A DNA stretch of 64,000 nt from Crocodylus rhombifer (GCA_038503035.1 JAVSML010000029.1:2183681-2247680); one strand, 5' to 3'; positions 45,640-58,396 are shown, numbered from the stretch's first letter. Numbers and translations: made by a program. Notes: generated by a model not told the origin, from the sequence alone.

Positions 45640-47790
45640 TGTTTCTCGTACATGGGACCACGGGACGATGATCTTCTGTGAGGCTCCACCTCCCCTCTCT
45701 CTATCTCACCCTTACACCCCACCTTGATGAATGCCAACCGTCTTCGGCCACACCCCTCCGATAGCTGGGTCTTTGCCACCCTTTCCTTAGTAGGCTATAG
45801 GAAAGTCTGGCTAAAAGCCCCCTTTGCCACCTTCCTCCGCACAGCTGATTGGCCTTGCCTGTGGTTGAACCCTATCTGGGCTCCTCACCTCACAACCCAA
45901 CCAAAAGTGGGCAACAAAAGAAAACACGAAGTATATTACCGGCAAAGAAACACCAGTTACCACGAGATGGTCTTCACCCCCTTTTATACCTATTCCCACC
46001 GGCCGTGGCCTCTAAGGCCCTTGGTAAACCTAGACTGGGTCTGGGTCAACCTGTTGTCCTCCGCATCCTCCCCTTCGTTCTCTATCGACCCTGTGGGTTC
46101 ACTGTATTTCCGATGAACCCCCTCGGTGCGTCTCCCCTACATCTTCTGGTGAGGCAGCTTTATGTGGCTATTGCCTGTCCTCCGCCACCCTTCCTGCTGA
46201 CTGTGCCCTTCAGCCTCCGCTTGGGGTACCTCCTTGGGGCTGTCCGAGCCCTCTACGGTCCCACCTGATCTGGTGTTCTGGCTTCTGCCAACTCTCCTGA
46301 CCCTTCGTCGGCAACTCTGGGTCTCAAACCTCTCCTGTTCTCTTCTGTCTCCGAGTCTCTGCTCTGCCCTCTCACCTCCTGCCTCATTGCCGGCAGCGCT
46401 CTCCTCTGGGGCTGCAGGATGCAAACCCCTGTGCTCCTCCCCTCCAAGGGGACTCTGGGAGAGATTCCCCCTCCGGCGCTCCAGCTGGTCTCTCCCCTTT
46501 CTCCTTGCCTGTGGCTCCTTTTAACTCCCCCAGCCGGCTCCTGCAGCTGCTGTTATCAGCTGGCTGCAACTTTATAAAAATGCAACTAATGAGCCGCTCA
46601 GGTTCCATTGCCATTCCATCTTTGCCGTGGTTCCTGCTAAAGGTAAGAACCTTTCTGTTTGCTTCTCTTTTTTTTTCTTTTCTTTCCCCGACCAGCTCCT
46701 GCTCCCCAGGTTCCCCCCCAGGCTTCTCAGGGTTTTCCCCCTGGTTTCTCCCCATGACACCATGCTTTGCAGATGTCATGCTATAAACATAAACAGCTCC
46801 GGCTTGCAGCCGGGTCAAATATAGCCCCTTGTAAGGCCAACCGCATATGCCCCACTCGGGCCTCTCTCTTACTGCCCCCTTCTCACAAGGGCCTCACATT
46901 CCACCCCACTCTCACAAGGGCCTCTTACATACCGCCTGTAGAGGCCACACTCCCGCTGAAGAGATCCTCAGGCTTGTCCACTCATACCTTAGACAGCCCT
47001 GGCCCAGCCTTTTGGGACTCTCCTGTGATTCTCATCAGGGCAATGACTACCGATTTTATCCGCTTACTCTCTTCACCTAGCCCTGGCCCAGCCTTTTGGG
47101 TCCTCTGTGACCCTCATATGGGCGGTGACCGCTGATTCGCCTCACTCCAGGCTTTCTCAGCTCTAGCCCCTCATTAAGCCATTCCTTACTCCTTCCCCCT
47201 TGGACAAACACACCACCCCTCCTACTGAGGCCTAGTGTTGAACACCCCCTTGGGACTCAGCCGCTCCTCTCTGAGTTTAACTGGCTCCACTACTCTGCCT
47301 GGCCACTCTCAGGGCCTGGGATCTTGCACCCCTACAGGCTCAGGTGCTTCATAAAGTGTGCCTGCCTCCCCCCCAACTCTCCTAGTGACCCAGCCAAAGG
47401 TGGGGACTGGGGTTTAGGTGCCCTGACCCGCATTATATTGGGTAGGTGATCAGTCTTGGTATTTAAGTGGGGCTGCTGCACCACCGGCAGTCCCACCAGG
47501 CCTCCCTATCCTGGCAGGGTGCACTTTTAGGTTATGCCCAGGACCAAAGAAGCCACTTCCTTCCCCATAGCCTCACTCTTACTTCTGAGATATTCCTGGA
47601 GCAGGAGCTCTGCCAGGCAACGTTACTCCCTCTTGACTGATTTTACCCTGCTCTGCCCTTATAACAGCTCACCAAAATGGTTGCCCTCCAAAATGGCTGT
47701 TTTCATCAGCCACCTGGCAGCTTCCTGCTCCAGCCCTTAAAGCGACAAACACCCAAAGGGATGTTCTGTCATACCCCTCTTTGGAAAGAC
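45640..47790 (-). repeat. Pyrimidine-rich LTR-like block
   Basis: About 2 kb that is strikingly C+T-rich on the plus strand. On the minus strand it begins near TGACAGAACATCCCTTTGGG and contains CGCTTTAAGGGC, and a GGTATAAAAGGGG box lies near 45980. That is compatible with a long LTR or LTR-element leader in reverse. No partner, primer site or coding remnant was found, so the class is a guess. The frames it carries are composition artefacts. Confidence 0.35.
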
Positions 47791-49304
47791 AACTCACCCT
47801 TTCATTTAAACTACTGCTAAATCATTTGACTCTTAACTCTTTCCTCACTGTTCCACCTGTCCCCGATATGCACATATAATTATGAATTAATACATTTATT
47901 TATATACTGGACATTGTATATATATTTTATTTAAAATACAAAAAGGGAGTAATAGGATATGCACTATTCTCTGAGTTAATTTTCATGGCTTTTCCTATGT
48001 TTGTTCAATTTAACTTAGGCTCTGATTCCAGGAGAGTTATGCATGTACTTTAATCTTATGCCATGTGAATAGTTACATTGAAGTCTATAGGGCTATTTGC
48101 ACTACATAAAGTTAAGCATGTACGTAATCATCAACCCCTGGGAAAAACTTAGCTTGTAAACTCTTTGGGTCAGGGAGTTTTAGTGTTATCACAAAATCTA
48201 TGTATATTTATGATTTCAGAGGTATACCTGGGCACTTCTATGCCATGGGTAAGGGTGGTGCGCTGGGCATCTTCAGTGGTTGTCCTGCTTCTGCCAGCAG
48301 CAGTGGCCAGGCAGATATCACTGTGGCTGGTGGCCTCCCGTTTAGCTAGCTGTGCTATTGTATATGACTTTACATATAGGTGTTAATGCAGCATTTGTCT
48401 CTCTTTGAAGATAATGATTCCATTATAATGTAGGGGCATTGGTAACTGACTATTTAAAAGGTCACTATATATTGTTTGGATCTTTCTGATTGTAAGGAAA
48501 ATCTAGACATTTATCTCTTTCCAGGCACTGAGAGTTTTGCATTAGCTCTGGAATCCTAATTCTAAGAGACAGTTTTGACAAAGAGATTTGATTAAGTGTT
48601 GTGTGGCCTAGTGATAGAAATCTTCTTATACTATTTATAAAAAATAAATATTATCAGGCATTTGTTTATAGTAATAGATTAATTTTTAAAAAATCAAAAG
48701 CACTGCCGAAGTAGTAACGAAAATATACTATAAGTTTATTCGTGATGCTCGATGCTGGATTTAAGTTATTTTAAATGATCAGGACAGTTGAAATCTCAAA
48801 GGTTTTTCTCTTTATGATGACAAACAGGTTAGAAATATGAAATACATTTTGTTGGCTTCATTGCACATCTTTATATATCTTGAGGATTTCATGTCTTAAA
48901 GACATGGGGTTTTTTTAATATGCAAAGTAAAATTACTGACTTAAAGGTCAGATAATTTGTTTTGAGGAATGAAGGTAAAAGCAATTATGAAAAAAGTAAA
49001 TTGTAAAGTTTAATTTTTCTATTTAAATATCAAATGAAAAACTGAAAACTGCTTCCCTAGAAAAACAAGTTACCAGAAACTCATTGGACACAGTTTAAAA
49101 TGTTGCTTTTTTGAAGAGGAGTGAGTTACTTTGCTATCACTTTTGAAAGCTATGCTGTTATTTTCGTCAAAAGCTGGGCTTTGTTTCTTTTTGTTTTGCT
49201 TGGTTCTTTCTAACAGCTTTCACAAATTGTTGAGTTCTTTTAAACATTCTGGAAAGACTGGTCTCTCGTCTAAGGTAGTCACAATCTACTGGTATAATTT
49301 AGAG
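47791..49304. other. Intron, quiet stretch
   Basis: AT-rich, without a recognised gene, exon or repeat. Confidence 0.5.
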
Positions 49305-50260
49305 CAGGGACAAGCAAAATATGGCCTGTGGGCTGGATCCAGCCTGCCAAGCACTTGGGTACCATCCAGCCCAGGGCACCCACCAACAAATTATTCCTGC
49401 CCAGCCCTTCCACACACAAGGGTGGGAGTGAGGGACCCACGTGTACACACAGCTCCAAACATACCCTACTGCCTTGCTCCCACCGTCACGGGTGGAAGGG
49501 CCCAGCCAGCCAGCATGCAGCTTCTGTGCGGGACTGCTGCACCCCCCAAGGACCTTCTTCACTTTCCCAGTCTCCTGCTGGCTCCAGGCAGCAGGTAGGG
49601 AAGCAACAGGGGGAGGTGGCAGCACAGAGCATGGGGCTGGGCCCATCCAGAGGGTAGCGGCAGTGTGGAGCACAGATGGGCACCGTGAGGGACGGTGGCG
49701 GTTGCCTGCCAGGGCTGCGTGCCATGGGGGGAAGGTGGAGGGGCCTCCTCCCCACTCTTCCTCACACCCACATGCTGTCCAGCTCTGGGGCTGTGCATGA
49801 GTGGCAGGGAGCACCAGTGATACAGACAGTCCGGCAGAGGTTGCACCTCTTGCTGAATTCTTCAGTGTTGCCTGTTGTTGCACCTCACTGGACGCCTGTG
49901 CCCTAAACATGCCACCTGCAGCTGCCACCACCCCAGCCTCCCTGATGCACCCACACCCTTCCCTCACAACCCCCCACATATACACAGCCCCCCCAACATG
50001 CATTATGCATAACTTTTAGTGTATGACTTGTTTTTTTTTTCTGGTTCTAAGATGGCAACCCATCCCCAAAAGTATTTCTGGGGAGCCAAAAGGAGGAACT
50101 TTCAGTGGCAAAGGTCAGGGATTAGGGGTGGGACTTCCAGTCCCAAGATGGCAACAAGAGGGTGGGGCAACTGTCAAACGGTAGGACTACTCATGTGGCC
50201 CTCAACAGTTCACCAAAGCTTATTAAGCAGCCCTCCACCCAAAATACTTGCCTGTCCTTG
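49305..50260 (-). mobile_element. hAT-family copy, same subfamily as 34616
   Basis: The left end CAGGGACAAGCAAAATATGG and right end ACTTGCCTGTCCTTG are inverted. Its last 200 bases (from GGCAAAGGTCAGGGATTAGG near 50118) closely follow those ending at 35620, and its first 60 those after 34616. The flanks match at only 4 of 8, so the target duplication is not preserved. A 234-codon minus-strand frame (49299-50003) lies inside and has no domain. Confidence 0.8.
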
Positions 50261-51290
50261 AGTAAGGAGAGCACCTGGCAATGTATACACAGGGTAACTT
50301 GTTTCACTGTCATTGGTATGGAAGAATTTTGGTTTCACTACTGTTACAGTTTGTCTTGCAGTACATGTAATGTTTGACAAATATAATGTTTGTCAGGGGC
50401 CTAAGAGTTGCTTGAAAACTGGAGAGAACTGAGACTCTGACTGGGTTCCAGGGGGTCATATTCATACAGATGGCAGTATAGGAGATGCTGCTGATTATAT
50501 TTAAAAAAAAAAAAAGGTGGATCAGACAAGGAACACTAATGGAATGGAGTGCAAAGGGTGTTGACAGCACTAGGGAAAAAGGACAAGTAAAAATAGAATT
50601 ATGCAGGTCTTAAAGGTTAAAGTTGCAATGAAGGAGAGGGTAGCCAATGACAATTTGAAGACAGGATTGAAGTGATCAAATTGGTGAAAAAGAAAGATTG
50701 CTTGAGTGTTCCTCTTACATGTCCGGGCTAGGGACAGACATTCAAAAAGCTTGAGCCTGAATTGATTCAGTCTTTGCAGGTTAAGTTTGAAGATGAATAG
50801 ACATTCCTTTTCATTCCAGAAATGTAGGCATATGCAGCCTTCCCTTTCCTTCCACTGAATGTGCTGAATGTGGTCTGGGGTGTGTGGCCAGGCTCCGCAG
50901 GATGGTCTGATAAGGGAGGGGTTTAAACCCCCACTCTGGCCTGCACCATCTCAGGCTTTTTCCCTAGTCACTGCCCCGGGCTAGCACTCTGAGGCAAAGC
51001 CAGCGCATGCTATGCAAACATTTTTTGATGATACTAAGATTTTGAATCTCCCTTCTCCCTGTCTGCAAACCTGACAGGGCTGCAAACCAGCAGGGGCGCT
51101 GATAAAAACCATAGTGTTTATCAGCCTATCAGCAAAACAAAAGCCTCTCTTAGTAGTTCAAGCTCTTGTTAAACAGCTTTTTCCAAGGAAGGAATGGCAG
51201 GACATTACCAGCTGACCTGTTGATTAGCTCCAGAAAGCCCTAAGTGGATGCTGTCCTGTCTGCCTTTGTCCTGTCCCAGTGAAATTGGAC

Positions 51291-51292
<2 letters not shown>

Positions 51293-51342
<50 letters not shown>

Positions 51343-51352
51343 NNNNNNNNNN

Positions 51353-51399
<47 letters not shown>
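51293..51399. repeat. (CA)n microsatellite interrupted by a gap
   Basis: Uninterrupted CA dinucleotides on both sides of ten N (51343-51352). The true length is unknown because the gap is inside the repeat. Confidence 0.98.
51343..51352. other. Assembly gap (10 N)
   Basis: Exactly ten N within the CA tract, probably a placeholder size rather than a measured gap. Confidence 0.99.
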
Positions 51400-51405
<6 letters not shown>

Positions 51406-51813
51406 CATGCTGGCTGGGGTCTGTGCTGTGGGGGAGAGGGGAATCCTTGCTTGAGCAGTGAGGGAAACCAGGCAGACCCTGCTGTGCCTGCAGTCTCCCC
51501 AGAGCTCTGGCTAGGGAGTAGAGGGCCGGGCCCAGCCTGTTCTCTGGAGCAGACACCCCAGCCCAGGACTGCAAAGCATCTGGGATGCTGGGGGACTCTG
51601 GTTTAAGGTAAACCAGGAAGGGGTCTGGGACAGACATTGCATAAACTAGTTTGACACAAATCAGTTAAGTCTGATATTACATTTAACCAGGTTTATCTTA
51701 AACCAGTTTCAGCCATTTTGAAACTGGTTTATGTGCACTGAACTTATGTTCTGTTACAGGTTTAAACCGGTTTCTGATCCCTTAACCGGTTTATGTGTAA
51801 TGTCTGTCACTAG

Positions 51814-53472
51814 CCTTCATGTTAAGCTGTGTACATTACAAATCATTCTTTTCTACAATTGTCTAATTAAATAGCTTTCTTGAGGTTATTTTGTGTATAA
51901 CATGTATTTTTGTGTAGTTGTGTAATAGCTGCCACCCTTTCTACTCACCAGGGTTTGTGAGTGTGACTTTGAGACCTGAAATCATAGATTTTTATAATTT
52001 GATCCAAGGGTGCTTGTACATGTGACAAAATTGGCCTTTCAAGTGGCTTAATTGCCCTTTGCACCATTTTAATATCGTCACTGTTTACACCTGTGGTGGC
52101 ATATTTCACTTTAAATGACCTTGTTATGTAGCCAGGTAAAACCCATCCAATGTATTTTAGTTTGCTACATAAATTGCAATGGTGCATATGGTGCTGAAAG
52201 CCCAGATGTGCTCAGGGAAGCTTGAGCTTGGTAGGCTTCCCGTGCCCTGCGCACAGTGCCCACTGTCTTTTCTTGCCACCCGCACACCTAGCTGCCCCCT
52301 TGCCGTGCTGCCCCAGGGTCAGGCCAGCCCGTTCCTGGGTGATCCCAGGTGGCGGGAAGACAGCAGGGATGGTGCACAGGGTACTGGAGCCTACCTGCCT
52401 CTTCTGCAGCCGGGGGGCAAGCTGCCAATAGGCCAAGTGGCCCCTGAGCTATGGGGGATCCTGGACCTTCCCTCTATGGCAGTGGCGTCCCCCCAGGCGG
52501 TATCCACCCACTAGCACACCCTCCCTGGGTGATCCCAGGGGTGCCGCCATTAGAAGGAAGCACCGGGCCAGCTCAGGGGCTGTACAACCCAGCAGCAGCT
52601 CATATAGGCAGGCTGTACTGAAGGAAAAAAAAAGGGGTGAGGGGCCTGATTATTTTATGTATTTATTTATTTAAACTCCTGGAGCCTGCTTGCCTCTCCT
52701 GCAGCCAGGAAGTGAGTTGCTGGCAGGCCCTGAGCTGAGGGGGCAGCCCAGTCCTTCCCTCCACGACGGCAGAACCCCCCCGGGCAGCACAAAGAGCAAC
52801 ACAAACAAAAGCTGATGAGTGAGCACAACAGGACAGTGTTACAAATTCAGTTTCCATAAACTTTTTAAATGCCATTGTTGATTAGCACTTTATATAACTG
52901 CTTCATGGGTAGATCCAGGATTTATTTATTTTTCTAGCACAATGCACATTTTTCTCCAGGTAAAAAGAAACTAGAAGCCTTACTAGTATGCTAGGAATCA
53001 AAGGCTACCATTCAGTTTAAGAGCAAAGCAAAAACAAATATAAATTTATTGAAGTGTGCATTTATTTGCTATTTCATGCATTCTGTGTTAAAAAACACAA
53101 TGAATTAAGCAAAAATACTCAAAAAAAGTTGTTGCTTTAGTTCTGTAGTCATTAAAATTAAATGTACATCCATTTTATAAAACAATATCAATTTTTCTTG
53201 ATCATCTTGAAAGTGCATCTACTGTTTCACTGAAAGTTATTTGCAAACCAGAGTTGATGTTCACTTAAGTTAATGTTTTTACACCTGAGTTAATGTTTTT
53301 AGGCAGAGTTAAAAAATGTCTGCAGGGCTGTGAAGTAGGAGAACCTAGTTTATCAGGATCACCTAACAGACAGCAGAATTGCAGAAGAAATAAATGGCTT
53401 GGTTAGTGGAACCTTAAGACCATGAAAAAAGTGGAGAGGGTCATTAATACCTGTGGAATGAAGAGGTTAGAA
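51814..53472. other. Intron with a GC-rich duplicated segment
   Basis: From about 52200 to 52800 two paragraphs repeat each other: CCTGCCTCTTCTGCAGCCGG near 52395 and CTTGCCTCTCCTGCAGCCAGG near 52689, then similar CCTTCCCTC-GGCAG phrases near 52469 and 52751. Probably an unclassified repeat. The rest is AT-rich. Confidence 0.4.
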
Positions 53473-54678
53473 CAGAGGGGGCCAGTGGGCCAGATCCAGC
53501 CTGCCAGGTGACTGGATCCAGCCTGCGGCTGCCCCTGTGGCTCTCCACGTGGGGCCATGCCTGCCTGCTTGTGCCAGGGCAGCTCCCGCTGGCCCGGGCC
53601 TTGGCCAGCATGCAGCGCTGTTCCTGGTGCAGTTCCAGTGGCAGCTCCTGCTTTTGATCTTGCCCCTGCTGTGCTGCATCACACCACACTACACCAGGCA
53701 AGCTGTTTCAGGCAGGTGGCTCCTTCCGCAGTGCGTGAAGGTCCAGCTTCAGCTCCTGGCCACCTCCAGTGGAAAGCAGCCAAATCTCTTCAGGTGGAGC
53801 CCTGTGCATCTGTCTGGAGCAGTGCAGCCACAGTGCAGCAGGAGCAAGAGGAGATGCTGCTGCTGGAGGCAGGGGATGTAGAGTAGCACCTGGCCAGCTG
53901 CAGCCTCATGGGGAAGCTGCTCCTGCCCCTGCTGCAGTGCTGCACCACACCATTGTGGGTGGGCAGGTGAGCAGCTTCAGCTGAGTGGCTCCTGCTCCAG
54001 TGCTGGGGTTCCAGTTTCAGCTTCCAGCCACCTTCCAGGGAGCTGGAGCCCTGTTTTTCTGGGGCAGGAGCATGAGCAGCTTCCAGTTAGTGTTCCCAGA
54101 ATTCCTGCAGCCAGCTGGGTGCTGCTCAGCATCCCCTGCCTCCAGCACCACCTCCTCCTATTGCTCCTGCCACATTGTGCTGTACCACTCAGTGCAGGAG
54201 CATGGGGCTCTCGTTCCAGATTCTGGAACTGGAGGCAAGGGATGTAGGGAAGCATCCAGCCAGGCTGCAGGCACTGGCAGGAGTGCAGTGTAGGATGCCC
54301 TGGCTTGAGTGGGTGGAGCTAGACTTTGTGGGGAGTGCCATGTACTGTCCAGGGCATCTCTGCTGCACATGACCCCCTCCCTCCTATCACCCACAGTAGG
54401 CTTCCGGGACCTAGCACCCAGGCAGCTCCCCCCACTCCACACACACATCTATATATGTATCTGTATATAGATCAATATATATGCATGCACATGCCCCACC
54501 CCCCAAGAGGCAGGCATATGTGATCCGAATCTCTCCTGCCCCTCCCACTCCACTCTTGAACACTGCTCACACCTGCCCACAAACCCATAGGGAGTTTTGG
54601 TGTGTTGTTACAGAGGGGTGGGAGGTTGCTGACCCTGCCCATGATTCTCTATGTGGTCCAGATAATTGCCCATCCCTG
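53473..54678 (-). mobile_element. hAT-family copy with target duplication
   Basis: The left end CAGAGGGGGCCAGTGGGCC leads into AGATCCAGCCTGCC, shared with the 34616 and 49305 copies. The right end is AGATAATTGCCCATCCCTG. Flanks GGTTAGAA (53465-53472) and GTTTAGAA (54679-54686) match at 7 of 8. An AT/CA simple tract (about 54437-54492) sits inside. No transposase. Confidence 0.85.
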
Positions 54679-54686
54679 GTTTAGAA

Positions 54687-56734
54687 GGAATCTGGTAGAT
54701 TATAATGACCTGTGAGGTCAGTTGACTCCCTCACTGGTGCCTGCATAGAAATGTTGCTCCCAGGCCAGGAAGTAAAGAGTTGGGGGGAGGCAGATGTGAC
54801 TGCGCCACTGCATTTCCTGGATCCATCCCTGAACTGCTTGTCATAATCCAGGAATTTCTACAGCAAGAAACATTCATGTTATACTACATTTCTGTGCCTA
54901 CCAATTGGCATGTGTTTTACAAAAACGAAATGAGGTTTTTGGTAAAACTATACAATTGTTAAGTCATAGCAGCAGATTATAAAACAGCAATCTATGTATA
55001 TTTCAGTCTTTTGTGGTTTATCTAACACTTTCTCATTCTGGAGCATTGAATTGCATGGTTGCACACTTTTTCTCCTTTAATGCGTTCTGTTTACAGCTGA
55101 ATAAACCTGTAACGATACTAGACAGGACTGTAAATTTCCACTGTTAGAGGGATAACAGATAGCTACTAGAATGATACTGGTGTGTGTGTGTAAGCATCAA
55201 AATATTGTAGTTGAAGAGATTTTGTTCAAGTAAAACTCAGGTATAAATCTAATCTACTATAAAGTACAAGATGTTACTTGCAGTGTGATTACATGATGGC
55301 ACAGTATAATAAACTGAAAGCTCTCTGCTCCAGAATTGTTTTAAGGAGTATTTAAGTTAATTATCTGGAATTTAACTCTTTACTAGTGTTCATTTATTGT
55401 AGGTATTAACATGCAAAAATATTTAGAAGAATTTTAAGGTCACCAAGCCAAGCACTCACTAGTTAGGAAATGCCACAGTTAAGGTTCCCTGTTGGAAAAA
55501 CTCAGCCTCTTTGTTTGTGTGATAGTCTTGAAATATCTCAGTTTTTTTCTGGAGGACTTCTACTTCATTTAGTGTATAGAATGGATGCTTCACTTATTGA
55601 GCAGCTTTTCAATGTTTTGTTTTCTGTTTCTTCAGCATGCAGGCTCCATAATTTATTTACTACAAATTCTGGTCTGGAGGCAGAATTATTCTCTCATCTG
55701 CTTTTTTCTGTTATGCCCATCACTGTAGTATCTGAGTTTTTCACAAGTATTAGTGAACTGATATTCACAGCCCCCTTTTGTGATGAGAGAGCATTGTTAT
55801 TCCAGTTTTGCAAATGGGGCACTTAAGCCTCTTGTATATTACACATAAGATGTGATAAACAAGTTAATCGCATCTTAAGTTGCTGCCTGGCCACATGTTT
55901 ATGCAATTAATAACATGATAATACAAGGAATGTATATTAACTTTGTAGATGATTCCTATCACACCATTAATTGAACCTGTAGCCAGGCTGGGGGACACAT
56001 AATTAAGGTAAAAAATATGCTACTATTTTGCATTCCCAATTTGAAATACCTAGTATCTGATTTTTTTAATCCTTAGTATTATGTATTACTGTATATATTC
56101 CAAGCACCATGTGCAATGCGTTCAGTTGACTTGTGAGTCTTTAAGTATTTCTACAAATCAGACCATGTACTTTAAAGGCTAGTGCCTAGAAAATGGGGCA
56201 CTAATCCAATTAAGACCACCTATGAAAATGTTTAGTTTTAAGCAACTTGATTGCTTTTGCATAAAAAATTACAGGAATATTTATATATTTTTTAGAATTG
56301 TCAATTGAAACAAGAAACTCTACATTGTGGACTCATCTATATGCATAATCAGCCGAGTTGAAACCTTAGATACATACCTATTTCTTTGCCACCAGAGCAG
56401 GTGGCAGAGTAATAGAAATTAGTATGGCATCACCTGTGTACCATACTAGTGAGGAAAGAGTCATACCATTTGTTAGTGAAATGTTTCTTAACAGGAGAGG
56501 AATGGAGAATCTCTCAGGAACCTGCAGTTCCACACTCTAGAAGGGAATGTTCTAACAGATTCAGATTTTTGGTTACCTAAAAAACATTACTTCATCTTCT
56601 CTATACTCTCCAATCTGTCTCTAGCCTTTTCTCTTTGTCCCAGTCCTATTTTCCTTGCTTACCCAATCACTGTCTCCATTCCTTAGGCTTCCAGCCCAGA
56701 AAAGTGCCAGTTCTACCCTTAGGACTATCTCCTC
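54687..56734. other. Intron, quiet stretch
   Basis: AT-rich; no exon, gene or clear repeat. A 118-codon plus-strand frame at 55470-55826 has no splice context matching TBC1D19 and no domain I recognise. Confidence 0.45.
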
Positions 56735-57030
56735 AGTTTAGGATTATAGGAAAATAGGTCATCTGCTCCAGTGCCCTGCTCAAGGCAGGATCATTCCTGA
56801 CTAAACCATCCCAGATAAGTATCTGCCTAATCTGCTCTTAAATCTCCAGGGATGGAGATTCTACAACCTCTCTAGGTAATGCTTAATCAACCTCATAGTG
56901 AGAAACTTCCTGACTTGGTTTCCCTCACTTGAGAAATGACTGTAAGGCACTCCTCAGAGTGAGTCTTCCTTAATCTCGCCTTTTTAACATTTTTCTAGTT
57001 TGTATCAATTGCTGAGAACTGAGCAAGAAT
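56735..57030 (-). mobile_element. CR1 LINE 3' part, degraded
   Basis: TAGGATTATAGGAAAATAGG then GGTCATCTGCTCCAG, AAGGCAGGATCATTCC and GGGATGGAGATTCTACAACC, in the order of a reversed CR1 3' end, continuing into TGAGAAACTTCCTGAC. Heavily diverged. Confidence 0.7.
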
Positions 57031-57269
57031 GACTTTCCCCTGATAGTGAGGGTACTCCTCTGGGGGATCAGAACCTGGACATCAGTCCCTGCTCTTGCAG
57101 ATAATGTATACAGAGTGGAACTGTGCCAACAGGATTGTGAGAGTTCTACTCCGTGATCTCTAATGTTTGGGACATGCTCTTCAGAGGTAGGACAATTGGA
57201 TTGAGATTCCCCCCTGCCCCCAGTCCTGCTCCTGGGAGTGGGTACAGAAACACACTGCCCCCCACCTTC

Positions 57270-57584
57270 CATTCAGACCCTCACTGCCCATGGCACCTCC
57301 TTGCCATCAGCTATTGGCTGAGGGCTGTGGCCAATCAGGAGAGCGAGCTGAGGTGGGGGGTGGGGAAGCGATGCGGTGTGCTGTGTGGGGCCAGCGGCGC
57401 CCAGCGCGCATGTCTTCCTCTTCCCTCTCCCCCAGGTAAGAGGTAAAGTGTGGGAGCACACCGGGGAGGATGCTGCTGCTGTGCTCTGGGGTGCTCTCCG
57501 TCCCTGCCCGCCCGCCCACATGTACCCCCTACGACCTTTCTAAGTACATCTAGGGGTACGCGTACCCCCAGCTGACAACCCCTG
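57270..57584 (-). mobile_element. hAT-like element fragment, CAGGGGTTGTCAA family
   Basis: Ends at 57584 in CCCAGCTGACAACCCCTG. Its reverse complement follows 21222-21470 closely, including CCTCTTACC-GGGGGAG and CTCTCCTGATTGGCC, so it is the same family in the opposite direction. The far end was not placed. Confidence 0.7.
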
Positions 57585-58396
57585 ATACAAGCTATATAAA
57601 AAAAAAATGAAGGAGTATTAGTAGAAGGGATACTCTTATGGTTGCAGGATCAAGCCTGAAATATGTGTATATTGTTTAGTGTTAAATGTTGAATTTAATG
57701 TTTGCTAAGTTCTTAGAAAAACCTGAATGAAAGATGTTATAGAACAAGTTAGGGTAAAATATGATATGACAATGAATTAGTGTTTTTTACAAAGTAAGCT
57801 GGACCTATGTTTTATTTCTTAATTTAGAAGTTTAATGATTTTTTAATTTAATGGTTTTAATCCATTACAGTGATTTTTTTTTAAAAAAAATTTAATTTAG
57901 TGTTTAATAATATACATATTCAGTCTTAGACATTTAATACAATTTTTCATTAGATTCTCTTTCCTCAAAGAACATTTTAAAGTGTTCTTTTCTTTAGTTT
58001 TGAATCTTGGATAAAATGACTAAATTAAGAAAAGATATTCTTTTCCAGAATATATCTCAGAAGTTTCCTTTTTCTATTTTTAAGCTGGCATTATTAATAT
58101 TTTTGAGTTTAAACAAATAAAAAGCATATAAAAGTTGTATTAAAGGGGTATGTCATGCTTAAGGCTGAAAAATACCTGATAATTTATTTAGGCGAAACTT
58201 CAATTTAGCTTATTTTATTTTCACAGCTTTCTGTTTAGGCACCATGAAGGATTCCTTTCAAAGGCTATCTTTAACTGCAATTTATTCATGATCAAAATTA
58301 CCATGCTGCTTCATCTTTAAATTAATATATGTTGGCCTTGAAATCTAGAGTTGGGAAGCTAATAAATAGTTTTAAAAAAATCATTCACATGCCAAT
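57585..58396. other. Intron, quiet stretch
   Basis: Very AT-rich, with A and T homopolymers near 57599 and 57870-57890. Nothing recognised. Confidence 0.5.

Larger units (their letters stand above)
50729..51812. mobile_element. DNA transposon(s) with GGGACAGACATT termini
   Basis: CTAGGGACAGACATTCA (50728-50744) and AATGTCTGTCACTAG (ending 51813) are inverted. A third terminus, GGGACAGACATTGCATAAAC, occurs inside at 51628. With the right end it forms a compact inverted unit of about 185 bases rich in AACCGGTTTA. Either one long element or a short one beside a fragment. The (CA)n tract and an N gap lie inside. No target duplication. Confidence 0.55.

Noticed and set aside
45724..46268. Overlapping 130- and 139-codon frames in the pyrimidine-rich block
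   Set aside because: Pyrimidine bias removes stop codons; no domains, and no splice context linking them to TBC1D19.
49299..50003. 234-codon open frame on the minus strand
   Set aside because: It is almost entirely inside the hAT copy 49305-50260, is rich in W, P and G from composition, and has no transposase motif.
51205..51637. Alternating cysteine-valine and threonine-histidine frames
   Set aside because: These are translations of the (CA)n microsatellite across the N gap.
55470..55826. 118-codon plus-strand frame
   Set aside because: It does not match the remaining TBC1D19 sequence I recall, no acceptor/donor pair fits phase 0, and it has no known domain.
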